Positions 16,704 through 27,304 of a DNA stretch of 64,000 nucleotides are shown piece by piece. The notes under the pieces were generated by a model. The model was given only the letters and a program-made list of their open reading frames with translations, made no database searches and was not told where the DNA came from. The stretch is from Desulfoluna spongiiphila (GTDB lineage: Bacteria > Desulfobacterota > Desulfobacteria > Desulfobacterales > Desulfolunaceae), in NCBI RefSeq assembly GCF_900101345.1, contig NZ_FMUX01000008.1:132650-196649 (forward strand), given 5' to 3'. The translations under genes and the position numbers were made by a program. Positions within the stretch are counted from its first letter, which is position 1, and every line of letters begins with the position of its first letter.

Positions 16704-18707
16704 ATGAATTTGACTATCCGAAAGAAGATTATCGCCTCATTCATGGGAGCAGTCCTGTTCCCCCTGCTCATCATCGTCGTGATCATGGGGGTTTCCCTCA
16801 GCCGTCACGCCATTGAGTCCTACCACGCCGGCAGCACAAAAATCCTCGAACGCATTTCAGACCATTACGCATCCTTCATCGCCGAAACCAAGGCCAACAC
16901 ACGCATGCTGTCCCAGTCCCCCCTCAAAGATGCGATTCATCCGGACATGACCCACTACATGGACAACAGCGAGCCCGTGGAGGTGGATTTCCTCCAGGCC
17001 GGTGAACCCGATGCGTCCTATTACAAGCTGGCTAAACTCATCCACGGGGCCCACCCAAACTACATCGAGGTGTATCTTGCCACCCGGGACGGATCCTTTA
17101 TCACCTCCATCGATATTGCCATGGCCGCAGGCTATGATCCCAGGGTGCGGCCCTGGTACACGGCCCAGGCAGCCCAGCCCGGCACAGACCTGGTGTCCGA
17201 TGCCTTTCTCTCCTCCAACGGTGAAACCGTGGTGGCCATCACATCGGCCATCAAACGGGGAGGCGAGGTGGTGGGTGTCTCTTCCATCGAATGCTCATTA
17301 AAAGTGCTGACAAAACTCATCAATGACATCAAAATAGGAGAGACCGGGTACCTGATGCTGGTCCAGCCCAACGGGGTGATCCTGGCCAACGCCAGCGATC
17401 CCTCCACAAACTTCAAAAAGCTGTCCGAACTGGGATCGCCCGCATTCAACACCTTGGGGGCCATGGACGAGGGCACCGCAGAGCTCTCCATTGACGACAC
17501 GGCATACCAGGCCGTGGTGCACACCATCCCCGGGGTGGGGTGGAAGGTGATCTCCATGATTGAAAACAGAGAGGTCATGGCCACCACCTACAGCCTTATA
17601 AAGGTGATCGGCGGTGTTGCGGCCCTGATGTTCCTTGCCTTCTGCTTCCTCGGCACGCTGATCACCAACAGCATCGTTACCCCCATCCAGTATGCCCGTG
17701 AGATGCTCAAGGACATTGCCGAAGGAGAGGGGGACCTCACCCGTCGCCTTGACATCAGATCCCAGGATGAAATGGGCAGGCTCTCCACATGGTTCAACAC
17801 CTTTGTGGGCAACCTCCAGGGACTGGTCAAAGGGCTGGTTCGCAATTCCCAGACCCTTGAAGGCGTCTCCCGGGGCCTGACGGAATCCGCCGAGGTGATG
17901 AACCAGACCATGACCACCACGTCCCAGCGGATCAACCGCATCGACAACGAGGCCTCCGAGATTTCGGCCAACATGAATTCCATAGCTTCAGCCATGGAAC
18001 AGACCGCCACCAATACCAACATGGTGGCAAGCGCCGCCGAAGAGATGACCTCCACCATCAACGAGATTGCTGCCAACTCGGAAAAAGCCCGTCACACATC
18101 AAACGAAGCCGTGACGGAGGCAAGACAGACCTCTGAAAAGATGGATGCCCTGGGCCAGGCAGCTGATGCCATCGGCAAAGTCACCCAGACCATCACCGAG
18201 ATCTCGGAGCAGACCAACCTGCTGGCGCTGAACGCCACCATCGAGGCGGCCAGGGCAGGGGACGCGGGCAAAGGTTTTGCCGTGGTGGCCAATGAGATCA
18301 AGGAGCTGGCAGGCCAGACGGCCCGCGCCACCCAGGACATCAAGGAGCAGATCGGCGGCGTCCAGGCCACGACCCACGCCACAGCCCAGGGCATCACCAA
18401 CGTGGTGGGATCCATCAACCACGTCCACGAGACCATCAACTCCATTGCCACGGCCGTGGAGGAGCAGTCCGCAGCCACCAAGGAGATCGCCGGAAACGTG
18501 GTCCAGGCGTCGGTGGGACTCCGGGAGATCAACGAAAACCTGGCCCAGAGCAACGACATCGTCTCCCATATGTCTTCGGGCATTTCCGAGGTGAACGGAG
18601 CCATTGAGCTCGCCTCCCAGCATGCCGACGAGGTGGCCGCCCATGTGGACAGCTTGAACAGCGAAGTGACCACCATCAACACGGTGACAGGCGCCTTTCG
18701 CGTGTAA
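16704..18707 (+). CDS. Methyl-accepting chemotaxis protein with double Cache sensor
   Basis: The 667-residue product is a transmembrane chemoreceptor. One helix (about 10-32) and a second (about 298-320) enclose a periplasmic dCache domain with the signature [13 protein letters not shown] around residues 145-157. A HAMP domain follows (about 321-375), then a long methyl-accepting coiled coil. The hairpin tip reads [20 protein letters not shown] near residue 498 and contacts CheA/CheW. DPRxRPWY-type Cache domains often bind amino acids or organic acids. It is divergent from the pgtCBA-tct block, so a shared ligand is possible but not shown. GGAGAC precedes the ATG. Confidence 0.92.
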   Translation: MNLTIRKKIIASFMGAVLFPLLIIVVIMGVSLSRHAIESYHAGSTKILERISDHYASFIAETKANTRMLSQSPLKDAIHPDMTHYMDNSEPVEVDFLQAGEPDASYYKLAKLIHGAHPNYIEVYLATRDGSFITSIDIAMAAGYDPRVRPWYTAQAAQPGTDLVSDAFLSSNGETVVAITSAIKRGGEVVGVSSIECSLKVLTKLINDIKIGETGYLMLVQPNGVILANASDPSTNFKKLSELGSPAFNTLGAMDEGTAELSIDDTAYQAVVHTIPGVGWKVISMIENREVMATTYSLIKVIGGVAALMFLAFCFLGTLITNSIVTPIQYAREMLKDIAEGEGDLTRRLDIRSQDEMGRLSTWFNTFVGNLQGLVKGLVRNSQTLEGVSRGLTESAEVMNQTMTTTSQRINRIDNEASEISANMNSIASAMEQTATNTNMVASAAEEMTSTINEIAANSEKARHTSNEAVTEARQTSEKMDALGQAADAIGKVTQTITEISEQTNLLALNATIEAARAGDAGKGFAVVANEIKELAGQTARATQDIKEQIGGVQATTHATAQGITNVVGSINHVHETINSIATAVEEQSAATKEIAGNVVQASVGLREINENLAQSNDIVSHMSSGISEVNGAIELASQHADEVAAHVDSLNSEVTTINTVTGAFRV

Positions 18708-18774
18708 CGGCCCACGCCCGGAGGGTGTCGGCCTCTGCCGCTCCGGGCCCCGTCCCCTTATCTTAAGGAGAACC

Positions 18775-19476
18775 ATGCCACGCATCTCGGTCATCGTTCC
18801 CGTGCTTCGGGAACCCCATATAGAGGCCTTTCTGAACCGGCTTTTTGCCCGGTTCGGGGCGGCCATCTCTGAGGTGATTGTCGTGGACGGGGACCCCTGC
18901 GGGGGGACCATCGCCTCGGTGAAAGGGCCCAGGGTGACCACCCTCGTTGCACCGGAGGGCAGGGGCCCCCAGATGAACGCCGGGGCCGGGGCGTCCCATG
19001 GGGAGATCCTCGTGTTCCTGCATGCCGATACCCGGCTGCCCGACGGGGCCTTTGACCGGATCCGTGAGACCCTTTCCACCCGGCGCTATGCTGCAGGGGC
19101 CTTTACCCTGCGCTTTGCCGGAGACAAAAAATCCTTTGCCCTTATTTCCCGGGCCGCGGGCTTACGGTGCCGACTGACCGGCATTCCCTACGGGGACCAG
19201 GCCATCTTCATGACGCGATCCTGTTTTTCCCGCATGGGCGGTTACCGGGAGATACCCGTCATGGAGGACATCGAGCTGATGCGCCGGATCCGAAAAAAAG
19301 GGGGCCGCATCCGCATCCTGCCCGAGGCGGTGATCACCTCACCCCGTCGCTGGGAAAAGGAAGGGGTGATCTATTCGCTGGTGCGGACCTGGCTTCTGGC
19401 CACCTTGTTTTTGTGCGGCGTGTCGCCCAGGCGCCTGCTGAAGCACTACCGGCCCGAGCGCTTCAACCCGGATTGA
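18775..19476 (+). CDS. Family 2 glycosyltransferase of the TIGR04283 type
   Basis: The 233-residue product starts with the GT2 fold (PRISVIVPVLREP), has VIVVDGDPCGG at the nucleotide-sugar site, GRGPQMNAGAGAS and FLHADTRLP as the metal-binding DxD-like segment, and ends with a hydrophobic stretch (RTWLLATLFLCGVSPRRLLKHY). GRGxQMNAGA with LHADT is typical of TIGR04283 proteins, some of which were named for arsenosugar synthesis. These usually sit beside a TIGR04282 partner; none is seen here. AAGGAG lies before the ATG. The acceptor is unknown. Confidence 0.85.
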   Translation: MPRISVIVPVLREPHIEAFLNRLFARFGAAISEVIVVDGDPCGGTIASVKGPRVTTLVAPEGRGPQMNAGAGASHGEILVFLHADTRLPDGAFDRIRETLSTRRYAAGAFTLRFAGDKKSFALISRAAGLRCRLTGIPYGDQAIFMTRSCFSRMGGYREIPVMEDIELMRRIRKKGGRIRILPEAVITSPRRWEKEGVIYSLVRTWLLATLFLCGVSPRRLLKHYRPERFNPD

Positions 19477-19556
19477 TCCCAAAACCAAACCCTGCAGGGG
19501 CACCCCTCAATTAAAAAAACACCGGCCAACCCAAAGGGAAGGGGGCTGAAACAAAA

Positions 19557-19586
19557 AAGGCCCTGCATGAAATCATGCAGGGCCTT
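19557..19586. terminator. Bidirectional rho-independent terminator
   Basis: AAGGCCCTGCATG and CATGCAGGGCCTT pair around a four-base loop. On the minus strand a run of T follows directly, ending the tRNA-Arg transcript. On the plus strand GGGCTTTTTT follows and can serve the glycosyltransferase gene. Confidence 0.85.
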
Positions 19587-19598
19587 GGGCTTTTTTAG

Positions 19599-19675
19599 TG
19601 GTACGCTTGGCAGGATTCGAACCTGCGACCACCTGATTCGTAGTCAGGTACTCTATCCAGCTGAGCTACAAGCGC
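19599..19675 (-). tRNA. tRNA-Arg (anticodon ACG), copy 1
   Basis: A 77-base tRNA on the minus strand with an encoded CCA end. The D-loop reads AGCTCAGCTGGATAGAG, the anticodon loop is CTACGAA (anticodon ACG, read as ICG) on a five-pair stem, and the T-loop is GGTTCGAATCC. The acceptor stem GCGCTTG pairs with CAAGCGT, leaving a G-U pair at the first position. It differs from the next copy only in the acceptor stem. Confidence 0.95.
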
Positions 19676-19734
19676 ACAATAAAAACCAAAGAAAAAGCTT
19701 TGCGGTTGCGTTCGCAAAGCCCGGCTCTTTGATA

Positions 19735-19811
19735 TGGTGCGCTCGGCAGGATTCGAACCTGCGACCACCTGATTCGTAGTCAGGTACTCTATCCAGCTGA
19801 GCTACGAGCGC
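19735..19811 (-). tRNA. tRNA-Arg (anticodon ACG), copy 2
   Basis: A second 77-base tRNA-Arg(ACG), identical to copy 1 in the D, anticodon and T arms and with a fully paired GCGCTCG/CGAGCGC acceptor stem plus encoded CCA. It lies 59 bases upstream of copy 1 in the transcript; the spacer contains a GCTTTGCG/CGCAAAGC hairpin that may be a processing site. Confidence 0.95.
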
Positions 19812-20144
19812 GTCTCAAAGTTGGCTTTCTTTTAATCCAAAGCGCGTCGGCTTGTCAACGTGAAAGTTCCACTTTTTTGCCATCGAAAAACCGCGAAACA
19901 GGCGCAGGGTAAGGGTTGGAACATGATATCAACCCCATAGCCCCTTCGATTTTTTTGGGCGGCGGTGCCCTGTGGCATGCCGCCGGACTCGAAACCGGGA
20001 AACATCACCCCCGGGCCAAGAAAGAAGGTGCACCCGGGTGCCCGATGGGGTATAGAAAGTCTTCTCGTACATTCACGGCGCCTCCGGGCGCAGCCTTTTT
20101 CCACCAAATCATCCAGGCGTCCGTCGGCGCCCGGGGATGGCCCG

Positions 20145-20633
20145 ATGAAAAACGACACCTATTATATGAACATGGCCCTTGAAGGGGCCAAAAAAGCTGG
20201 ACAAAAAGGAGAGGTTCCTATAGGTTGCGTGATTGTGGCAGAAACCGGAGATGTGATCTCTGCCGCCCACAACCTGACGATTTCCCTATCGGACCCAACG
20301 GCCCATGCGGAAATCCTCGCCATACGGAAAGCCTCGAAAGCATTACAGAATTACAGGCTTCCCGGAATGACCCTGTACGCCACCATCGAGCCCTGCATCA
20401 TGTGCATGGGGGCCATTGTCCATGCGCGGTTTTCCCGCGTGGTCTTTGGGGCCCGTGACGAGAAGTGGGGGGGAGCCGGTTCCCTGTACAACCTGGCCGA
20501 CGACAGTCGGTTAAATCATTCCCTTGAAGTTGTCCCGGGGGTCTGTGCCGATGAATGCCGCACACTGATGCAGGATTTTTTCAGGCACCGCCGCAGGGAA
20601 CAGAAGGAGCGGAAGAAAAACGCCCTTCGATGA
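20145..20633 (+). CDS. tadA: tRNA-specific adenosine deaminase
   Basis: The 162-residue product converts the wobble adenosine of tRNA-Arg(ACG) to inosine. The zinc site is complete: His54-Ala-Glu56 in TAHAEILA and Cys84/Cys87 in PCIMC. VPIGCVIV and NLTISLSDPTAH complete the TadA signature. The start at 20145 removes 60 upstream open codons that carry no family sequence; GGGGA precedes it. It is next to two copies of its only usual substrate tRNA, tRNA-Arg(ACG), although on the other strand. No upstream gene is close enough to be an operon partner. Confidence 0.92.
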   Translation: MKNDTYYMNMALEGAKKAGQKGEVPIGCVIVAETGDVISAAHNLTISLSDPTAHAEILAIRKASKALQNYRLPGMTLYATIEPCIMCMGAIVHARFSRVVFGARDEKWGGAGSLYNLADDSRLNHSLEVVPGVCADECRTLMQDFFRHRRREQKERKKNALR

Positions 20634-20792
20634 AACATTGTAAGCAAGGCGCGTGAATCACGCCGGACATGGGCTTTATGCCGTGCCGGGCCACCGCTCA
20701 CCGCCCATCAGTTATATACGCAAGCATGGCGGGGGAGGCGTCCTATCTCCGCTTGAACCATCGAATGAAACGCCTGGACGCATCAATTTTAA

Positions 20793-22106
<1,314 letters not shown>

Positions 22107-22166
22107 TCCCTTTTTTGGGTTTGACATTTGGCACGCCTTTGGATAAAAGTGTGTCCGTAAAACAAA

Positions 22167-22243
22167 CGGGATGTGGCTCAGTCTGGTAGAGCACTGCGTT
22201 CGGGACGCAGGGGTCGGAGGTTCGAATCCTCTCATCCCGACCA
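22167..22243 (+). tRNA. tRNA-Pro (anticodon CGG)
   Basis: A 77-base tRNA with acceptor stem CGGGATG/CATCCCG, encoded CCA, anticodon stem CTGCG/CGCAG with loop TTCGGGA (anticodon CGG), and T-loop GGTTCGAATCC. It is followed at once by a strong terminator. Confidence 0.95.
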
Positions 22244-22254
22244 AAAAAGATATG

Positions 22255-22291
22255 AAAGGGGACATCGTTTAAATACGGTGTCCCCTTTTTT
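22255..22291 (+). terminator. Rho-independent terminator of the tRNA-Pro gene
   Basis: AAGGGGACATCG and CGGTGTCCCC pair around a short loop, followed by seven T. Confidence 0.88.
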
Positions 22292-22576
22292 TATTCCCCC
22301 ATCGCAAGCCCAACCAATAGAGCTTCAAAACCGCCAGCCACGACCTTCTGCTATAATCCCCCCACAGCCAAAGCCACCAAAATAAACTCCACGGCCTTCA
22401 GCAGCAGTGGACTCACCCGGCTACACCACCATGATTGCCACAGCCTCAAAAAACGCATTTTTTGGTCCATCCGCCAACAGGGGAGGGGGAAGCGTGCCAC
22501 GATTGATTTCGTATTGAGCACAGCTGCTATTTTCCAAGAGGGGCAAGAGAGAAGACACGGCCCCGTAAAACCAACG

Positions 22577-22625
22577 CGGGCCAAGAGGAAGGGTAGGGTG
22601 CGGCTCCCGTACCAGTCAGCGTCCC
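22577..22625 (-). repeat. Repeat family C, short copy in opposite orientation
   Basis: Contains GGTAGGGTGCGGCTCCCGTAC, the reverse complement of the family C core GTGCGGGAGCCGCACCCTAC. Confidence 0.55.
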
Positions 22626-22798
22626 AAAAGCCGCTCCAGCATCCTTGCAAAGCAAATCGCGACGAACACCAAAAAGCAAAGGGCAAGGGCACTCCACACG
22701 CAAAACGATGCCCCTATGGAAGGACGGTCACGCCGGACATATGGCATGTTGCGATACCACACAAGGAAACAAAAAAAGACGACCGCGATCTGTGGCAT
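22616..22798 (-). CDS. Possible small two-helix membrane protein
   Basis: From an ATG at 22798 the frame encodes 60 residues: a hydrophobic helix (MPQIAVVFFCFLVWY), a basic loop (RRDRPS), a second helix (VWSALALCFLVFVAICFA) and a basic tail ending ERLLGR. The hydrophobic-charged-hydrophobic layout is plausible for a small inner-membrane protein. There is no good ribosome-binding site and an alternative start lies 16 codons upstream. It may be a chance frame. Confidence 0.25.
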   Translation of the reverse strand: MPQIAVVFFCFLVWYRNMPYVRRDRPSIGASFCVWSALALCFLVFVAICFARMLERLLGR

Positions 22799-22933
22799 CA
22801 AAAAATCATGACAACATGCAAAATGAATTGCTCTCAAGGTGAGCATCAGCTAAAGCTAATTATCGAACATTGTAGCAAAGATTTTGCGCCCGCCGTTTTA
22901 TTGCGCCCCTCACCCTGAATGAAAAGGCCTACG

Positions 22934-24097
22934 ATGAAATTGAGACTCAGAGCATTTAGCCTGCTTATTTTATGGTTTCTCGCACCGGTTATGGCATCAG
23001 CGGCTCCGGATACAACCGCAGAGTATCAAAAGATGATCACAGAATGGTCCGACGACATTTCAAAGGGGCGCAACCTTTCGTGTGCTTATCATCGCCGTGG
23101 GTTTGCGTATATGAAGCTCCAGGACTTTGAAAAGGCGATTAGGGACTTCCAAAAAGTTCGACAACTGGACCCCATCATCTGCCATGACGAAAAGGGCGCA
23201 TACGGGATTAATATGGGCCAGGTTCATTACCTTGAGGGGATATGCTGGTATGAGCTCAATACGTTCGCTCAAGCCATTTTACATTTCAAAAATGCGGCGG
23301 CAACAGATGGCTATGTGGCACCCAAGAGCCTCTACTATCTCATGGGAAAATCGTACGGGTATCAATCAAATTTTAAGGACGCCATTTCAGCGTATGATAA
23401 GGCCATCGCCATCGACTCGAAATACGCTGAGGCCTATTACGCAAGGGGCCTGGTGTACGGTCGTCTGGGGATCCAGCATAAGAAGAGGCAAGACAAATCC
23501 TACGCGCGATATCTTGATCCTGGTTTGACATCGGAAGGTGACCGGGCCATTGTTTCGGGGCTGGCATTCGCCTTCGGTGTATTTTTGATTCTCTTTCTGT
23601 TACTTCGAACCATATCCGGCATGCTTTTTAAGGTGAAGGAACCCGTTCTTGTTAAAGGACGCCCCAGCTATCCAGTGAGCCTTCTTTTGATTACCACACT
23701 GTCTTCCATGCTGTACTTTGGGTGGCTCGGGTACCTTTCGCCGGCAGCGAAGGTGCATGTACCGGATCCCCAGGCCCATTCTGGCAGCCACCTCTTTTTG
23801 GCGCTCTCTTTGGTGGCGGGTGTCGGTTATGTGAACCTGATCATGAAACAATTCGTTCTTACCAAAACCAGCATTTATATACGCTCCATGCTTGGATTTG
23901 GAAGGGTGAGGCGGATTAAGCTGTCCCAAATCCGGAATATCGACATCATAATAGGCCACGGAGGCTCAAACTTTATTCGATTGGAGCTGAAAACCGGAAA
24001 ACGGCATCGAATCCAGGGGGTTCATGATGCGGATGGACTTGTTGACCGGATAAAGCCATTGCTCCAAGCAAGCGATACAGCCCAGGTTGTCCATTGA
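22934..24097 (+). CDS. TPR protein with three membrane helices and a PH-like tail
   Basis: From the ATG at 22934 (AAGG precedes it; an ATG 15 bases upstream has no such site) the product is 387 residues. A signal sequence (LRAFSLLILWFLAPVMASA) leads into three or four TPR-type repeats (for example HRRGFAYMKLQDFEKAIRDF and AISAYDKAIAIDSKYAEAYY). Three hydrophobic segments follow (about 215-235, 250-270 and 285-305). The C-terminal 75 residues look like a bacterial PH-like domain: FVLTKTSIYIRSMLGFGRVR then IKLSQIRNIDI. The order TPR-membrane-PH is uncommon. It stands alone and ends before a clear terminator. Function unknown. Confidence 0.7.
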   Translation: MKLRLRAFSLLILWFLAPVMASAAPDTTAEYQKMITEWSDDISKGRNLSCAYHRRGFAYMKLQDFEKAIRDFQKVRQLDPIICHDEKGAYGINMGQVHYLEGICWYELNTFAQAILHFKNAAATDGYVAPKSLYYLMGKSYGYQSNFKDAISAYDKAIAIDSKYAEAYYARGLVYGRLGIQHKKRQDKSYARYLDPGLTSEGDRAIVSGLAFAFGVFLILFLLLRTISGMLFKVKEPVLVKGRPSYPVSLLLITTLSSMLYFGWLGYLSPAAKVHVPDPQAHSGSHLFLALSLVAGVGYVNLIMKQFVLTKTSIYIRSMLGFGRVRRIKLSQIRNIDIIIGHGGSNFIRLELKTGKRHRIQGVHDADGLVDRIKPLLQASDTAQVVH

Positions 24098-24235
24098 CAG
24101 CTGAGACGCCTTTTTTGCAGGACCGTTTTATCTGCAGCCAAATCATATTTCTGATTCCAAACTGGAAGAGGGCGGGATGTCAGGAAAGTATGCTTCCATC
24201 GTGGAGGGGATGCCGCCGTACTAAGGGAAGGTGTG

Positions 24236-24264
24236 ACGGGGCTGCTGGGCAGCCCCGTTTTTTA
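24236..24264 (+). terminator. Rho-independent terminator
   Basis: ACGGGGCTGC and GCAGCCCCGT pair around a tiny loop, followed by TTTTT. It lies 139 bases after the TPR/PH gene and before the convergent acetyltransferase gene. Confidence 0.85.
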
Positions 24265-24313
24265 TGAGAGTGTACCCCTATGGATCATATGGTTTGCTGA
24301 TTCTGCATGCACG

Positions 24314-24904
24314 TTACTCCGTTGCCAGAAATCCTTCATGAAAGGTAACCGCACCCCGGGGCACGGTGTGGGCAAGGGGCATGGCCATAAACACGTCCGG
24401 GGGTACCCCTTCAACGATCAGGTCCGGAGGATTCCGGAACCCGTGTTTCTTGTAGTATCCCGGATCACCCACCAGCACGCAGCCTTTGGCTCCCATGGCC
24501 TTGAGCCGCTTGACGCCTTCCCGGATGAGAGCACCGCCGATCCCCTGTCTCTGGTACCCGGGGAATACAGAGATGGGCCCGAGGCCGAACCAGGCTTCGG
24601 TGCCATCGGAAATGGCGACAGGGGAGAATGCCACGTGGCCCACCACCTGCCCATCCATCTCCGCCACAAGGGAAAGGGTCAAAGCGCCTGCCTTTCGAAG
24701 GGCATGGAGGATGTAGTGTTCTGTCTGGTTGCTTATCTTGAGATGCATGAAGGCCGCCACCGTCACGCGGGTGATGGCAACGATATCATCCGGGGTTTCT
24801 TCACGCAGGATCAGCCCTGTCTTAGATGATATGAATTGTGAGTTGGCTTGTTTTCCGGACAGGATTGTTTGTTTTGTCTGTAAAGGCCTGGTGTCGTTTT
24901 TCAT
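24314..24904 (-). CDS. GNAT-family N-acetyltransferase (YhbS type)
   Basis: The 196-residue product has a GNAT fold from about residue 30: LILREETPDDIVAITRVTVAAF, the strand GHVAFSPVAI, then LGPISVFPGYQRQGIGGALI. The Q-R-Q-G-I-G-G segment is the acetyl-CoA pyrophosphate loop. It ends with VGDPGYYKKHGF, a motif frequent in YhbS-like acetyltransferases. The first 25 residues are not conserved in the family, and the start codon has only a weak ribosome-binding site, so the real start may be downstream. The acceptor is unknown. Confidence 0.82.
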   Translation of the reverse strand: MKNDTRPLQTKQTILSGKQANSQFISSKTGLILREETPDDIVAITRVTVAAFMHLKISNQTEHYILHALRKAGALTLSLVAEMDGQVVGHVAFSPVAISDGTEAWFGLGPISVFPGYQRQGIGGALIREGVKRLKAMGAKGCVLVGDPGYYKKHGFRNPPDLIVEGVPPDVFMAMPLAHTVPRGAVTFHEGFLATE

Positions 24905-25609
24905 GTGATATCCAATTATTCTGGCGGCTCACCCATGGCGCATGATAGGCGCAGGGGAATCGCGGTGAAACGTAATGTGCTCTGTGCTTCTTGGTGTTTG
25001 GATATCGTTGCCGGAACGGCAGGTGCACTTGGTGCGGGGAATGAAGAGGGGGAAGTGTGTTATGTGACGCTTAAACAAAGCGCCTGACAATACAGCATGG
25101 CGGACGGGGAGTCACCCCGGGCCGAAAGGACCCTGGCTTCATTCGCTACCGAAAGGCAACGGACCAAACAAGCTCTCGTGCGATGATATTCATAGGTAAC
25201 ATTTACTCCTTTCCGGCAATGCCGACGTTCATGGTTAACAGGGAAAGACAGGGGATAGAATTACGCCTTGAGATAAAAAATGTCAAGGCGTTGATGATGT
25301 TTTTATGAGGCTTTTTGGACCGATGCCGGTGATTTAAGGTTCATCAGGGAGTCGATATTTTTCTATCTATGTCAATGCATATGTGAATTTTCAGGCGAAT
25401 CCAAAAAATCGTTGCGGTTGCCAGAGGCAAACGCCAAATCAGTTTGTCAAAGCTATCTGGCTATGGCGCACTCTTAAAAAAAGTGGCACAATTTGAATGA
25501 AGTATGGCGCGGTGTGCTATTTATGGCGCCGCCCTGTTCCCCTATGATTGATCCAAAAAGCAGCACGCCTGACACAGGCGCAAACCAAAGTACATACAGG
25601 GAGATAATC
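24905..25609. other. Intergenic region of about 700 bases, no gene recognised
   Basis: Nothing coding can be supported. The right half (25250-25480) is A/T-richer. The next feature is the deleted dehydrogenase gene, so this could be decayed sequence. Confidence 0.5.
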
Positions 25610-25885
25610 ATGGGAAATACAGCATTGATTACCGGCGCATCCAGCGGTATTGGAACCGAGCTGGCACGATATCATGCATCAAAAGGCGGCGACGTCGTCC
25701 TGGTTGCACGACGAGAAAACAAACTCAACGACCTCAAGGCGGAGCTGGAGAGAACCTGCGGCATCACTGCCACGGTGATCGCTGCCGACCTGGCCGAATC
25801 GGACGCAGCAGAAAACTGGATTATCCCCTTCCTGCCGAGGAAACTGGTGCTGAAAATTTCCCGGAAGGCCATGGAAAAAAAATGA
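25610..25885 (+). pseudogene. Short-chain dehydrogenase with a large internal deletion
   Basis: The frame opens like a normal SDR: MGNTALITGASSGIGTELAR with the TGxxxGxG cofactor motif, then GDVVLVARRENKLNDLKAEL and VIAADLAESDAAE (residue about 66). It jumps directly to NWIIPFLPRKLVLKISRKAM, which is the C-terminal end of the same family. About 170 residues, including the NNAG and YxxxK catalytic motifs, are missing without a frameshift. The 91-residue product cannot be an active dehydrogenase. A direct in-frame deletion between two points of the original gene explains it best. Confidence 0.8.
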
Positions 25886-26060
25886 GCGTAACGATGGATC
25901 GGGATGCCTCAGGCGGCCAGGTGGAGGCACTTGGAAACCTGATGGCGAATACCTGAACGCTGTCTTCATCGGAACGGTTTTGAATCACCCCCAGGGTTGG
26001 TTAGTCACAGGCGCAGCCCGTAAGCAAATGCGTAGGGGCTGCGTCACGGAGGAAAAAAAA

Positions 26061-27074
26061 ATGAAAAAAGCGTCCCGATTTGTTGTGCAGCGCGGCTGGA
26101 AAATCATGCTTGCGGACATGGGGCTCAACACGGCCCATGTACTTGCCTTGGCGGGCTTGCCCGCTGATCTTTTTTCGCGGAAGGATGCTGCATTGAGCCC
26201 GGCTGATTATTTCAGGCTCTGGGAGGGACTGGAACAAATAGCTGGGACCGAGGAGCTTCCGTTGATGGTGGGGCGGGCCATTTCGGTGGAGTCCTTTGAT
26301 CCCGCGATCTTCGCAAGCCTTTGCAGCCCGGACATGAACACGGCCCTGCAGCGGCTGGCCAGGTTCAAGCCCCTTATCGGCCCCATGACCATTGACGTGA
26401 AGATTGGAAGAGAGGTGACCTGTGCCACCCTGAATTGCTATGGCTACACCCACCGTATACCGCGATCCCTGGGAGCTGCAGAACTGGTGTTTTTCACACA
26501 GCTGATTCGCCTTGCAACGCGGGAACGGATTGTTCCCACTGTTTTGGAGTTACCTGAGCTTCCGGGCAACAGCGCCCCCTACACCGAGTATTTCGAGAAT
26601 CCGATCCGGCGGGACAAAGCGATCCGCATCGGGTTTTCTGCGGCCGATGCGGGCCGTCCCTTTCTCACGGAAGATGCTTCCATGTGGAATTTTTTCGAGA
26701 CGGAGCTGAAACAGAGGCTTTCCGATCTGGAGGCCGAAACAACCTTCAGCCAGCGGGTGAAGAGCGCCCTGCTCGAAATGCTCCCCAGCGGCGAAAGCAC
26801 CATTGAAGAGGCCGCCCGAAGGCTGGCGGTGAGCAAACGCACCCTGCAGAGGCAGTTGAGCCGGGAGTCTTCGAGTTATCAGGAGGTCTTGAACATCACG
26901 CGGGAAGCCCTGGCCAAGCATTACCTCTCCCGCTCTGCCATTTCTCCGCCCGAAATATCCTTCCTGCTGGGCTATCAGGACAGCAATTCGTTTTTGCGGG
27001 CTTTCAAAGGCTGGACAGGGGCAACGCCGGGGGAGTACCGAAATGAGCACTTCCAAGCCGATCAATTGCACTAA
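26061..27074 (+). CDS. AraC-family regulator with arabinose-binding-like N-terminal domain
   Basis: The product is 337 residues from the ATG at 26061, which is preceded by GGAGG. Residues about 10-200 match the N-terminal domain of the OruR/ArgR-like AraC group (LALAGLPADLFSRKDAALSP, then ADYFRLWEGLEQIAG). The C-terminal 100 residues carry two helix-turn-helix units: STIEEAARRLAVSKRTLQRQ and ISPPEISFLLGYQDSNSFLR, then FKGWTGATPGEYR. It is an activator or repressor of a nearby catabolic gene. Its neighbours on both sides are gene remnants, so its original target may be lost. Confidence 0.87.
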   Translation: MKKASRFVVQRGWKIMLADMGLNTAHVLALAGLPADLFSRKDAALSPADYFRLWEGLEQIAGTEELPLMVGRAISVESFDPAIFASLCSPDMNTALQRLARFKPLIGPMTIDVKIGREVTCATLNCYGYTHRIPRSLGAAELVFFTQLIRLATRERIVPTVLELPELPGNSAPYTEYFENPIRRDKAIRIGFSAADAGRPFLTEDASMWNFFETELKQRLSDLEAETTFSQRVKSALLEMLPSGESTIEEAARRLAVSKRTLQRQLSRESSSYQEVLNITREALAKHYLSRSAISPPEISFLLGYQDSNSFLRAFKGWTGATPGEYRNEHFQADQLH

Positions 27075-27304
27075 TTTCGAGGTTGGGGCTGTCAAGGCTC
27101 ACCTCGGGGCGGGCTGTTGTCGATGAACCGGTTGGTGCAACCCCAGGTACGCATAAAGAGATGGGTTGCCGATGGCCTGAGACTCATCCCTCCAAGATGA
27201 CAAATCGGTGATGCATAGGGCGTATTGTCATCAGCATAAAGACTTAAGCTGATCCGGTGTCAAGCGCCCACACGCCAAATGCACACCCGAATTCTGGGGC
27301 ATAT

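Larger units (their letters stand above)
22292..22933. other. Intergenic region with a family C repeat and one doubtful small frame
   Basis: Apart from the possible small minus-strand membrane protein at 22616-22798, no gene is supported. A fragment of repeat family C (GGTAGGGTGCGGCTCCCGTAC) lies at about 22590. Confidence 0.55.

Noticed and set aside
19567..19779. Plus-strand frame with LGRIRTCDHLIRSQ and ARQDSNLRPPDS
   Set aside because: This is the well-known false protein produced by translating the antisense strand of tRNA-Arg genes; the DNA encodes two tRNAs.
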